Source of the DNA: Archegozetes longisetosus
Taxonomy: Eukaryota; Arthropoda; Arachnida; Sarcoptiformes; Trhypochthoniidae
DNA length: 64,000 bases
Reading direction: 5' to 3'
Assembly: GCA_018873245.2 (NCBI GenBank)
Contig: JAEMBT020000006.1
Span: 4,125,855 to 4,189,854 of the forward strand
The notes under the pieces are model-generated. The model saw only the letters and a list, made by a program, of their open reading frames with translations, made no database searches and was not told the origin of the DNA. Shown piece after piece: positions 1-12,800 of the stretch (position 1 is the first letter of the stretch; the number at the start of each line of letters is the position of its first letter). The position numbers were made by a program, and so were the translations under genes.

Positions 1-187
1 AAGCTTGCTTTCCGTGTAAACTCTATGAGAAGAGGTAGAGAGGCTCAGAAGTAAAATAGCTGCTCCAGGTGACCAGACGTCATGAAATCAAACAATTTTT
101 CAAAAGTGTGCTTGATCAGCTCTATATTTTGTGAGGATTTGAAAAACTTAAAAAGATATTCTTTTGTTCACGCTTGATCTTTATAAC

Positions 188-801
188 TAGGGGTGGCATA
201 AATATGTAAAATGCATATTTGCATAAAAAGGAATATCTAAGGGTTTATGGGACATAAAAACATAAATGCATGAAATGAAATATTTTAAATAATTTGATCA
301 GTTTATCAGGAATTTTATGAAGCTTTGGGCAAAATCTTTGGATATAAAACACTTAAAATAATCTCTGAGTTGTTAAACGGATAGAATTTATCGCTGGAAG
401 AGTTGAATAATAGAGAATTTTCAAAATTTTTGCTTCCATTCCCATAAAAGATGGGATTGGGATTCATATTTTCTTCTCTATTGGATAAAATCTTATAAGC
501 TGATGATACTGGATATCTCAAGTGTGCAACAGTAACTCAATATAATGTTGAGAGAATCTTCAGTGGGCATAAAAATATATTAAGAACAAATAGACTAAAA
601 TTTACAAGTGAAAACCTAGAGATATACGTTGTAGTTAAATGCAACAAGAATAATTTCTAATCTTATTGATTAGATATATTTTGTATCAGATTGTCTTTTT
701 GAGTTCCTTCTAATGCATATTTAAGTGCCTATTTCGCAAGTTTTAGTGGCATATTTGCATACACATTTCTGAAAAATAAAAGCATATTTTCGCCATCCCT
801 A
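188..801 (+). mobile_element. Non-autonomous hAT transposon with transposase C-terminal remnant
   Basis: The ends are TAGGGGTGGCATAAATATG and, on the reverse strand, TAGGGATGGCGAAAATATG, so the terminal inverted repeat is about 19 bp with 3 mismatches. The flanks carry the same 8 bp, TTTATAAC, at 180-187 and 802-809. A perfect 8-bp duplication is the hallmark of hAT insertion. Inside, 499-660 (+) is an open frame containing TQYNVERIFSGHKNIL and a downstream ENLE motif, which matches the C-terminal dimerisation region (VERxFSxxK...ENLE) of BED/hAT transposases. The N-terminal and catalytic parts are missing, so the element is an internal-deletion derivative that could move only with help from another copy. 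Confidence 0.87.
499..660 (+). pseudogene. hAT transposase C-terminal (dimerisation domain) fragment
   Basis: A 53-codon open frame ending in TAA at 658-660. The run TQYNVERIFSGHKNIL aligns by eye with the conserved VERAFSxLKxILxxxR block of hAT dimerisation domains, followed by a LxFTSENLE stretch. There is no start codon and no catalytic region, so this is a remnant inside the 614-bp element, not an independent gene. Confidence 0.8.
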
Positions 802-809
802 TTTATAAC

Positions 810-1550
810 TTTCCTGAAATAAACCTAAAATGAGCACCATTGTAATCTAATCGCTTTGAGTAATGCAATTTTATCGTGAAGTAATAAAATTCAAATATAA
901 TAATCAAAGAATTCAGAAGGATCACTTCAAGAGACCTACTTTAGAAGAACTACTTCAGGAGAACCACTTTAGAATAGAAATATTTCTGGAGATTTTTCAA
1001 GGAATTCAAACAAAAATATGATCTGTTGAGACACATTGAGCTCACTCAAATGCTGACAATTTTACTTTGATATATATGAAAAGAATTTCATCAACTTTTG
1101 ACTATTTCAAATTTTGAAATCGAGACATAATAAAATAGACATCTCTTTGTTGCTTGTGTTAGTGAACGTGAGATCAAAATTTTGAATAAGAATCTATTCT
1201 ATTTGCGATTTTTCATTAATACAATATCTATTTCTCAATTGAAATTTGCTTGAATTTAAAATTTCCTGTACCAGGAATTATATTGAAAATGGAATAAGTT
1301 CGAAGTAATAAAGTCTTATTCTGGATTATTTATAATCTGTTAGACTTGTGAATTGTTCAAGATTTCTCAATACTAGGACTTGAGTAGAAAAATTAGAATA
1401 GAACCGAACAATATTTCAATAATCTTCAATAATCTAAATAGTGGATATAGAAATAAAATTTCCTTAGACCTATTAAATTTGATTTATTTAGAATCACTTG
1501 CCATTGTCACAAACACAAATATTTAGACAGAAATACAATGAAAAAATTTT
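810..1550. other. No gene seen
   Basis: AT-rich sequence with no open frame of interest. The only structure noted is a short degenerate tandem repeat at about 918-985, four units of 14-17 bp of the type CTACTTTAGAAGAA. Confidence 0.6.
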
Positions 1551-1554
1551 GAAA

Positions 1555-2462
1555 TGAAAGCGTTAGTCGAAGAGTAGCCTCTCTTTAACGCTTAGAAAAT
1601 TAAAAGGACTTAAGAAAAGTCTAAGAAAAAGTTCAAGTATTTCTTGCTCAGAAATTGAATCATTATTAATCAAATTTGTCCAGGACGCTTATCTCTGAAC
1701 CCTTTATCGTAATTAACACGTTTTTCAAAATAAATACTGATTTTCATAACAATAATTTTAGAAAAATTCGATTCACTGAAACTCATACGAAAATCTCTAT
1801 CTCTGTTATATTAAGAATATGGCATCCCATTAGAATTATTCAAAACTGATTTTGACACTCATAAACTTGAAAATTATTCGAATGACTTACATTTAGCTTA
1901 TGAGAAAGTTTACCGATTTCACGTGACAAATATTTAGATATTCTAAAGCTTATCAAGCACACCTAAATCCGATTCTAAGTTTTACGATACTCTATATTCT
2001 TTAGAAACAGCGCCTGTTTCTAAAACACAAGAAATTTTCACTATATTTTGGAAAAATTCAATAAAAAGTCAGCAAAATGTATAAAAAAAGAAAATCAAAT
2101 TGATAAATTTTAATTAATCATCAGATTAATAATCTTCATGTGTACGTAAATATTGAATAAAATGAATTGTAGAGATTTCGTATAGATAAAAACTTTTTAT
2201 TTTTTGTTCTAAGAATAAAATTTATGCTAAATGTGAAGTGTTTTGCTTTAACCTGTAAAAAGTGAATTAAGTCAATTTTTTGAAACAGGATTTTATCAAT
2301 AAATCATTAGTTCAGAAAATACTTTGCGATAAGTTTTAATATTGAATCGAAAGATATATTACTAATGATTTCGTTATTTATCAGAAAATTGCAAATTAGT
2401 TAAGCCCTTTAACGATCTTTGCAAAGGAGCAGAGGCTATTCTTCGACTAAAGCCTTCAAATG
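1555..2462. mobile_element. Degenerate TIR element, GTCGAAGAGTAGCC family, copy 1
   Basis: The left end reads GCGTTAGTCGAAGAGTAGCC at about 1560. The right end, read on the reverse strand, is GGCTTTAGTCGAAGAATAGCC at about 2440-2460. The interior of about 0.85 kb has no long reading frame. A related pair of ends lies at about 4618 and 5218. I see no clear target duplication, so the exact borders are uncertain and the superfamily is not assigned. Confidence 0.5.
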
Positions 2463-2469
2463 TTCGCTT

Positions 2470-4600
2470 TGAAGAGATAATGAACAGATTTATTAAGTAC
2501 TGTGAACCACAAAAGACATAAAAACAGTTTGTTGCATTTTATGGTTTGTTATATAGTTGCGATGAATTACTAATGCTTTGGCAACACATAGAGTCTGAGT
2601 TAAAGTCCATTCTATATTGTTAAGAATATGTGGAGTATGCTTAAAATCTGTGGTGTTATTAGGCAGCACTAATCATTAAGATATTTGCTTGAAGGATTAA
2701 TCTACTCACGAAGCAACCCAACTCGAATTTTCTGCAAGTTTATCGATATCACAAATCAGCAGAATTACAATAGCATTCATGTGAGTAAATCAATTTATTC
2801 AAAGCTCATCAATTTCTCAATGTTCAAATGACTCTAATACAGTTATTTGAGACGATATGATAATGACTAGAGTCGGAATATTTTTTTTAGAGAAAATTTT
2901 TTTAGGAAAAATTTAAAGTTTTGATTCAAACCTTTCCCAGCTTTCAACATGAAAATTGAACATATTTATTTGAATGGAATGCCATGGACTGACTTTATTT
3001 GTACTCAAGTAAATAAATATCAGCTAAATGATCGTTTAACATAATACCACATCAGAAATTTCAAATTTTCAGTTTGAAATATTGGCCTTGCACCTACTCA
3101 AAGCTATTTTATCAAATAATTTGTTGAATCGTTTTCTGCTTAGATCAAAAAATTTCACAAACTCATGAAGTTCTACTGCCTTCCAAATATGTATGTTATT
3201 TTTACAGTTAATATCGTCATCACATACTTGAATGTCACTAAACCTCATAAGTTTATGAAATTTGTTATTTTAAGTGAAGAATGGCTCAACAAAACTCTGA
3301 TAGCTTTGAGTATGTGAAAAGGTCAACTTTTCGAACTGAGAATTTGAGAATTCTGTTCATTTCACTAGCTTGTTTCTTATTATGTTAGTATTGCAAAGGA
3401 GAATAGATTTAATCTAGCTTTCTACATCTTATATAATATTAAGCAATTATAACTAAAGTACTCTGAAAACAATCAACTATTCCCAAGTCACACATTTAAG
3501 CAAAAGCTAGTGAATATCTGTGATATGTAATAAGTGTGAAGGTAGAGTTCGTATCTAACTTCAGAAATCAGAAAACTTCAAATCTCTTAAACTGATATAT
3601 TTTGCAAAAAAATTAAGGTTATTTTCTTGTATTAGGTAGTATTTACAGAATAAATGTTGAACAACTAAAGAGTCTGAGATATTATTGCTACAAATAATGT
3701 TATCTCACTAATTATCTTGAAAACGTGCTATGAAATAATCATTTCGATGATGTTCCAGAGACAAAAAATTCTAATTATAAGAAATTTTACAAAATTTTTT
3801 TTTTGAATAGTGAGAAAATTTTAGTTTTTTAAACTGTTTGCGAAAGTTCTCTTTTGGAAAAACGTTCTGAATTTCCTTTAGTATTAGAGAATTCCTGAAA
3901 GCGTACCTTAGAGAATAAGATCTTGCAGATACCTAATTGAATATATTTAGTATTTTAATTAGGTTGACTTGACGCTCTAGAATATATTTTACTTTTTTGA
4001 AAGTGATGCTTGATCCCCTTTTTGATCTATTCAAATCGTGAAAATAATTGCCATCCATGTATTGAGACATGTAGTTCTTTGGAAGAGTGCTCAACGTTTT
4101 AAAAAAGAAGTTCATACAGTTTTAATATAAATTTTATGTTAATCTATAATCTATCTTAGCAGTTATATTTGGGTATGTTCTACAAAGAACACAAATACTG
4201 AACAAGATGACAAGAATTACAAGGACTTATATATATTTAATATCGTCGATAGAAAAATTTGTCAAAATTCTGTAAAGATTAGTTTGATGAACAACATTCT
4301 CTTTTTTGATTACGATTTAAATTGGGATCAGACTGTGTCTGAAAAACTTAATCTTAAGTCACACCGAATTAAAGCTGAATGTTTGTACCATCGTACTATT
4401 ATATCTTGTTTTAATTGGAACAGAAAACAACCTAAGAAAGCAATAAGATTCGGAACCCTCTCCAGAGTTAACCAGTGATACATAGTTAGAAGCTTCGTTA
4501 AATCTAAAGGAAGTTTTCTTGAGTTCACTTCTTCGTACGGAAGATTATATTTTTGTATTGAACAAATATTTGATGTGAATTCGAATCTCCATCAAGTATT
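2470..4600. other. No gene seen
   Basis: AT-rich, stop-rich sequence in all frames. The short open frames at 3933-4115 (-) and 4284-4478 (+) are no longer than chance predicts at this base composition and show no recognisable motif. Confidence 0.6.
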
Positions 4601-4617
4601 ACAATCGAATTCAAGGT

Positions 4618-5218
4618 GTCAGTCGAGGAGTAGTGCTTCCTAAAAGTTTACAAAAATTAAAACGACTAAAAATAGAGCTAATATTGCCTATCAAATGAAG
4701 ACTGATATTTAATCGTTCATCCTCATTTCGAATAATGTTAAGATACACAAGAAAGAGTCAAACATTTCCTTATAATTTGAATCTTCTTGTTACCCATTTT
4801 TTAAGAAGATAAACATAAATTCAAATCGTTTATAAGAAAGGGAGGGGAGGGGAGAGAGAGCGAAGGAGAGAGATTACAATGCATAATGTTCATATTTGAA
4901 AGCACCAAAAAGTTTAGTAATAATCTATAAGTTAAGTATATAAGCATTGACTTCAATGTTAGAGCCTTTTGATAGTACACTATTTATCACGCACACACAC
5001 ACAAACGATTTGAACCGATCAACATTTGTATTTTTTGTAATGATCAATTAATATTTTTTTTCAAGAAATAGGTTCTTCTATATACAGGTTCAAACTTTAA
5101 GAGAATGTTTGACTTATTCTTATGAATCTTAATGACTTCAAATTGATGAATAATATTAGTTTTATTTTAGTCCTTATATATTGAAAGCTTTTAGGAAACT
5201 CCGCTCTTCGAATAAAGC
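4618..5218. mobile_element. Degenerate TIR element, same family, copy 2
   Basis: The left end GTCAGTCGAGGAGTAGTGCT and the right end, on the reverse strand, GGCTTTATTCGAAGAGCGGA resemble the ends of the copy at 1555-2462. The segments just inside the left ends of both copies are also loosely alike (an AAAATTAAAA...ACTxA stretch). The interior contains a purine-rich GGGAGGGGAGGGGAGAGAG tract at about 4840-4872 and a short CA run at about 4990. Borders are approximate. Confidence 0.35.
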
Positions 5219-5229
5219 CTTGAATTCTA

Positions 5230-8200
5230 CTTTATATGTCGAATCATGGATTTTCAAGAGAGGACATGATTCAATAAAAGAGAAGCAACCAGTCAGAAAT
5301 AGATAATAAAAACTGGAAAATTCGAAGTTACGAATTATATTACATCACTAGAATTAGTATTCGTACATTTTAATATTTGTGACCATTTTGAAAAGATATT
5401 GTCTTAAAACAACGAAGTAAGTAAGAATTCTCGAATATTAAAAATCCTCGATAAAATACAATTTATAAAACTAGCATAATAATCTTGAAGTAGCTTATAG
5501 AACTCACATTTCGCAGTCTCTTTTTCAGATATCATTAAAATCAGTGACTATTGAGGCTTATGTGTTATTTAACTTCATGTGATATCGAAATGATTGCTTC
5601 TAGTAATTTATATTGCTATATATATTCGTCAATTTGTATCCGTTTAATTAAGTTCAACTTGTATACTGAAATAAATATATTCTCGATAGACTATCTTTCT
5701 ATACGACATTTCCTGCAATCTCTGTGGCTATCAAACAACTAAAGGTCGCAATAATAGTTGTTTATGGGAACTGTATCTTTAAATTCTATTGCCTGGCAAA
5801 ATGTGCCTTCAAAAGCCCACTATAATCCACTGGAACTTATAATATTGAAAATAGTAATTCTACTTTTCGTTATGAATTTGATAGACAACATATCCAAAGA
5901 CTTTTACCCTGATGAATAGTTCAACTATTATGACGATTTTGAAATAAGCTGACATTTGATACCTGAACAGCTAATAATGATGTTAAAGGCTCTTAAATCT
6001 AGATCGTTTTGTGAAACTAAGATTCGATTCAGAAGCATTACAAAATAATTTTACATAATTTTAAGAAAAACTCAAAAATTAGCAACCATATGAACGCGAC
6101 AAATGAAGAAATGCCTTAGCAATGAAGGGCACACATAATAAAATAATTTTTACTGTTTATGCATAGAAGAACTTATTAATTCACAAATTGAAAGTTTCCT
6201 CTTTTTAACTCTTAAACTTCGATATAGGATAAGGTATTATTAGACTGATCAGTGAAAAATATAACAAAACATTCAAACTTCAAGCTCATATGATTATGCT
6301 ATCAAACTTTGTAAAAATGAATTTAAACATAAGTTTCAATAAAAACGAATTACGAAAAAGCATAATTTGCTATTTAGTCATAAATAAAAGACTTGTACTT
6401 TTTATTCTAATAAGTTCGAAAACATTGAGTCAAAATAAATTTCACTTTCATTACCAGATTCCAATACTTTCAATTATGATTAATTCAATTTTAGAGCTAT
6501 TTATACATATTCTTAGGTCATTATGTTAAGGCTTTTCTTCATTTCTCGCGTTCATTTGATTAAAATTTTTACAAATAAAATTAGAATTCAACAAACTGAT
6601 TGTATCTATGCAACTATTTAATAATTGCGAAGACGTTTTATTCTTTAAATTTTTCTTAATTATATTCAAATTTAATTTTCACATAACATAACGATATACC
6701 ATTCGATTCATTTAAAAATCTATATCATTTATTAGTTTAGATACTAGAACTTTCTATGGGCCAAAAATGGCCTTCAAATAGAAATCTTTAATATCAGTAA
6801 TTATTCGCTAAATGGTCTCTTGGGGATTAAAGAATTTCGAGTAAGCTTTGAGTTATATGTCCATTCCAGCAGTGACAGCAATATCCCAGACATTAGACTA
6901 ACTAATCATCAATCGATTTTTCAGAATATTCATATTATTTCATTTCTTGATTTTATTGCACAAACTACTCTACTCTAAATAAATTTACTACTAGAATATT
7001 TATCATTATATCTCTCATAAATTGTGCATTAAGTCTTGAAACTAAGAAATCTTGAATTTTTTGCAATAAATTTAAGTATTCCTAAATAAGAACACATTTG
7101 CGCAGACGAAAGGGAAATTTGTTTTTTTGTATAAGCATAAAATCTTGTGCGATCTGCAGTTTTATCCAGTTCTGAAGGGTTTCCTATCCAAAGCGTTCGC
7201 TGATTAAGTGGCATACGAAAGGTTTCAAGAACTTCTATAGCGGCTGAGAAGTAAGAAGCTATTCAATTCCTCAAATTTAATATTATGAGTAGTGTGACAA
7301 AGCCTTGTTCGTTTAGTTCTTGAAGTATTAAAATTGTAAAGGGAATATCAAGTCAACTTGCCAAGAAATTTATAATTCATCCAAAATGTAAAGTGAGTAT
7401 CAAGTGCTATATTTTCAAAGCTATACTAATTCCAGGAGGTCTGGTCACACTAGCAATAATTTATTTGAAACAAAAATATATTTGAATGCTTTCGTTCGAG
7501 AAAAGTGTGTTAATTTTCTAAGAAGGATCGTCTGTATTGCTTGCCTAATTCGCTTTACTATTATTTTTCATTTGGAACTCATTTTCTGAGAGCTGTCTAT
7601 TTTTATTCACATTGTATTTGTCTTAACTTTTATTTAAGCTTCTCGTGATCGCTGTACAGTTAAATAATTTTTCTTTAAAAATACAGTTTTCGAAAGTTGA
7701 AAATGTTTTACTAAGCTGTAAATCTTGAAAATAATACATTAATAACTTAGAGAGAAAATCGAAACTAAACTCAAAGCAATCACAATAATTACAACTTGAA
7801 TAAAAATTGATACTTTTCAGAAAATTACGATAAATATTAACATCTTTCATGTCAAAGACCATCGGTATACAATTTTAAGATAGACAGGAGAAAGCCTTAA
7901 AAGTTGTTTTGAATGAAATATAATAAAAGAGCTCATTAAGTGGACGCAAAGAATGATTCCGCTTTATATTTTATTAGTAAAGGATATAGTTTAGAACATT
8001 TAGCATTTGTGAATAAAGACTATCAATTGATTTCAAAATTATTTTGTATAAATGTGAAGATCTTTATGAAGAGAAAAATTCTTAATTAGTTTATAAGAAA
8101 AGGATGAATGAGTAAAAAACAATATATAGCTTATTCTTAGAATTTCTATTCTTATAAATATTTACTTTGTACTGAGCGCCAAATCCACAGCATTAAATAT

Positions 8201-9860
8201 ATTAATCTCTATACATTGAGAATTGAATAAATAACATCTAGAACTTGATTTGCGACATAGTTTCAGAGTTACCAGATCTCATGTTCGTTCCGGATTTTAT
8301 TTAGAAGCAGTTAAAAATTCAAAAGGGTACTAAATACTATTTTTGAAAAATTACTCGATTCAAGACGGATTCAAGGTCATCCCGATTGGTCTCCATTTAT
8401 CTATTTCAAGCCATCAGAATAAGAGAACTCGAACTTATTTTTCTAGTCCACTTAGGTACTTCGGTCGTCAGGTGAGCTACCGATTAAATCTGGACAATTT
8501 GCTCAAAAGAAGACAAGCCCTATATTTTTAGTTAAAACGAACTGAACTTTAGTTTGATGGCAAAGTTATAGTGCTTTAAGTTTAATTTATTCACATTTTT
8601 ATACGAGGGCTACAGTTGGTTAATCTTTAAAAAACAAATTCTGTATAAAAGGAGGACCCTAATAGAAATTTTTCTGAGAACTAATTTTATTTAATTTATT
8701 CATCCGATAAACGATGTAATTACAATTAACTAAAGTATCGTCATTGAATATTTTGATTCGATAACTATTTGATGGAAATAGACTTCTGATCCTAATTTAA
8801 AGAACCTGAACAATAGAATTAAAAAAATTTAGATAATATCTGATGGAAGAAGTTTGCTCTCTGTTATTGATCATTTTTTTCATTATGAAACATTAATGGG
8901 AATCTAGTAAGAGAATGCTTGGAGAATCTTCATCTTATTGGTGCATACATGATGATTTTACAAATAAATCAATCTCAAAGTTGAGATCTGTACACATCAT
9001 TTTACGAATGAAGATATAATCTGTTGACTGTACAAAGAGCTTAAAGTCCATACAATACAGATCAAGTATGCGTGTTTACCAACCGTAATGGGGAGACATC
9101 TCAAAGACTCGTTATTTCGAATTTTCAAAAGATTATCGAGTTTTCCGCTGAGATACAGTAATTTGGAAAATTTTAACACGAATATTCTTTATTTTGATTT
9201 TTCAAAAATCATTAATTCTGTTAAATCTAGATTAACCTTGGAGGTCTAAAAACTTGGGAAACGATTCTTAATTTAATTTTAATCGAAAGCCTTTAAAATA
9301 GCCTTTTCACTATAAAACGAAACTTTTTCGCTTAATTTACTGATTAAGAAACCTTATTTCGTAAAAGATGATCAGATAAAAACTCCATGAGACTATTTCT
9401 CTTATATAAATCTTTTAGCTAAAAAGTCAATTCAGTGTCTGAGAACGGAAAAGCGTTTAGAAAATAAGAAACCTAAGCCCTTGAACTTATTTCTTTCTGT
9501 TCTTAGGCAATGAGTAATAGAATGTTTCGAAAAACGGGATTCTAACAAAAAAGTGAAATGACGAGCTATCAATACTAATTTGGTTCCAGATTTTATAAAT
9601 CGAAAATTCGAATGCTTTTACTATTTAAAAATATATTCAGTCATATATCCTTTTTAAGAAGTTGAGATATTCTGGACATTGTATTCAATGTAGTGATTGT
9701 CAATTAAAAGAATATTTTGCTGTAAATTTAAACTAATATTTGCTAAAGAATCTGTCTATTTTTCAAGTCAGACATCGCTTGGTTTTTAATCTCTTTTGGG
9801 AACTGATAAAATTTTTGGCTAAAAGAGTATTTTTGATAAGTTCGAGCAAATAGTATTTTG
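5230..9860. other. Long non-coding stretch upstream of the receptor gene
   Basis: No supported gene, RNA or transposon end was recognised. Several frames of 60-80 codons exist, for example 6290-6529 (+) and 7623-7862 (-), but they are AT-rich, have no known motif and are as expected by chance. Upstream non-coding exons or the promoter of the receptor gene may lie here, but nothing identifies them. Confidence 0.55.
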
Positions 9861-9872
9861 ATAAACATAAGT

Positions 9873-12800
9873 ATGGAATCACCTTTGAACATAACTGAAA
9901 TCACTAATACGATGAATTTTACAATTCTTGAAATGAGTTCTCTCGGATTTCCGAATGGATCTTTCATGTATAACTCAGATGACCTAAAACTTTTTTCGAG
10001 AGCAAGTTTTCTAAACAAGCTTTCAGTAAAAATACTTCTAATTATTGCCTATACATTCGTGTTTTGCTGCTGTTTCATAGGTAGGCCTAACTATAATTGT
10101 TTAAGCTTTAGCTTTCGTTTAATCAAGAAAAACTATGATCTGATATGGATAGAGCTTTCAGTTTTGATTGTAAAATTTTAATGAAAAAACTCTGAGATGA
10201 CCATTATTCGAAATGATTTATGAACTTAGGCTTTGGCATTGATATTTAAAAATTTAATCACGCAAGTAATATTTGAACTTGAAGTCTAGTTCAATATTGA
10301 ATGTTTTTTTGAAGAGCCTTAGATGTTTAAGACTGAAATACTAAAAGGTATTCATTAAGACTTATACAAATATGAGTTCTGACTTCATTTAATTATTCAA
10401 GTCTTAACTGGTAAGATAATATAGAGATAAGTAGTTAATAAGTCTTATCACCGAAAGTTTCGAAACCTAGACAGCAGTAATAAAGAAATAAACTTAAATT
10501 TATGAGTAAGCACATTAATCCAATTCAAAAGATATTAATTTAAGAGAAGGCATAATAGAAAAACATGTTTTGAATGCTATTCTCAAAATAGTGCTGTTGC
10601 GGCCATTAATTTATCCGAATGGTGAGCTAAACGTTTCCTTTCTAGTATACAGTAGATTTTCATTATAGTCAAAATTTCAATAGAGTTAAGTAATTTCTCT
10701 GCGCCGGCTTATTGTCAAATTATCTGACTATACTGTGCTTGAAATAAATGTCTGAAAAATAGAGAGATATATACTTATGTGCAAAGCATTATGTCAACTA
10801 ATCGACTGCACCGTAAAGTCTGCATAGTATTGACTCATTCACAATCATTAACTCTTAACCTTAACTATTAATGACTTGAATCAATAGATAAGATTTAATA
10901 AAATACAAATATTTATGAAGTATACTTTCACATTGTGAAAACTATTTTTTTAAACAATCTTATAAGTCAACAGATTTAAACTTATAAGTAAGGATCAAAA
11001 CATTAATCATTATAACTATGAGCATTTTTAGAGCTGCAGTACCGTCGACAGATAAAAGTTATGTATTTGTCATCACTAAAAAAGATGCAGAAGAGTTGAT
11101 AAACCTAAGGGCTCAACAACTTATTGAGATCTGATATTCAGTATCTCATTACGTTTAGTGATATTAATCGATAAATGAATACTTAAAAGATTAGTTTAGA
11201 ACTTTGATAAAATAGAATTTGACTCATCTTTGTATTAAGTTAGTTGAGTCAATGCCATATCGGTTACAAGAAGTGATAGCTCGAGAGGACAGTCCAACTT
11301 ATCATTAAAATTATTTAAACTGAATCACAGTTGACTGTTGAACTATTTTGATTGAAATAGTTTGATATATTTTATCAGTAGCTTTCATTCTATGACTTAT
11401 TGTTTTTCTTATGAATATCAAATAAATTGACTTCAGCTACGAATAATATTATTACTCATATGCTTTTTAATTACTGAGTAATGCCATAATTTGACGCTAT
11501 AAACTTATAGTTTCAATTTCTGTCTCGTCCCTCTTGTCTTATCCAAACGCATCAGAGATTAATCCGGGATCTACGCATAACTTTTTTCGACCGACTGTAC
11601 AGTAGATAGATGTTGCCCTTAAATGCTATACATTCTAGTATATATCTTATCTTTTTCAAATATTTATTTCAGGTATAGTACAGCATAGAGTGAAGTTTTG
11701 TTATAGCCAAAACCAATTTTGTGGTAAATATGATTCGGCTATAACGAGAGTCTGCTGTATCACTTTTGATTCTCTCACGTATCATATTAAAATTCAAGTC
11801 TAAAATGTTTTATGGTTTATTTGTATATTTAATATATTTGCAAAACAATATAACACATGAATGACTTGCATACTATAAAAATGACTATTAGTGATACAAC
11901 TCATTTATATCAATCTGAACTGAAGTTAAACTAAAAGTTTGATAATGACATCAAAAGTAGAATTTGTTTTAAACTTTTAGTAATGGGATTGTTTTTTAAT
12001 TTAAAAACAGTCTTCAATGCCTTCTACACTGACAATCTCAAACCTAAGGCTCTTCAAAAAGATGCTCATATGCAACTAGTCCTTAAAATAATAATTAAAT
12101 GTAGTTTAGTTTATAGGAACTGAGTCAACAAGAATAAGAAATAAATGGGTAACAATATGAAATCTTAAATACAGTAAGGGGATCAAACCTTAGATTCCAG
12201 CGTTAAAAAATTGCTAGAACCTAAGAGCTAGGATTAACTAATGAAGCTGGCAACCTCATTCTTCGTTAAACGAAAGTTGAAATACTTATTTAACTAAGAA
12301 ATTGTGTCATTTTATAACATGAAAATCTTGAACTTTCAATTAATTTCCTTATTTCAGGTAATAGCTTAGTGATTGCAGTCCTGACACTCAACCGTGAAAT
12401 GCATTCGACAACAAACTTCTGTCTAACAAACCTAGCGATCGCTGATTTATGTGTTGGTTTATTCTGCGTTTACCAGAATTTGTCACTATATCTTTCGTCT
12501 GGGTGGGCTCTCGGTGATCTCTTATGTCGAATGTATCATTTCGTCCATGCTCTTAGTTATACAGCATCTGTTTGTTTACTAGTCGTAATCGCTATCGAAA
12601 GATATTTGGTATTGGTTCATCCGCTATGGGCTCGAAGAGTGTTAACAATGAATAAACTTAGAATTTCAGTCATTTTTGTTTGGATAATATCTGCTGTTTG
12701 TTGCTTCCCCCGATTTCTTATATATGAGACAATTAAGTTGGAGTTTCCGACAGGTATGCGATCCGATTGAATTTTTCTGTAAAATTATTACATATATATC

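Noticed and set aside
9743..10018. 91-codon minus-strand frame
   Set aside because: It is the antisense shadow of receptor exon 1; the plus strand has the conserved TM1 sequence and correct splice sites.
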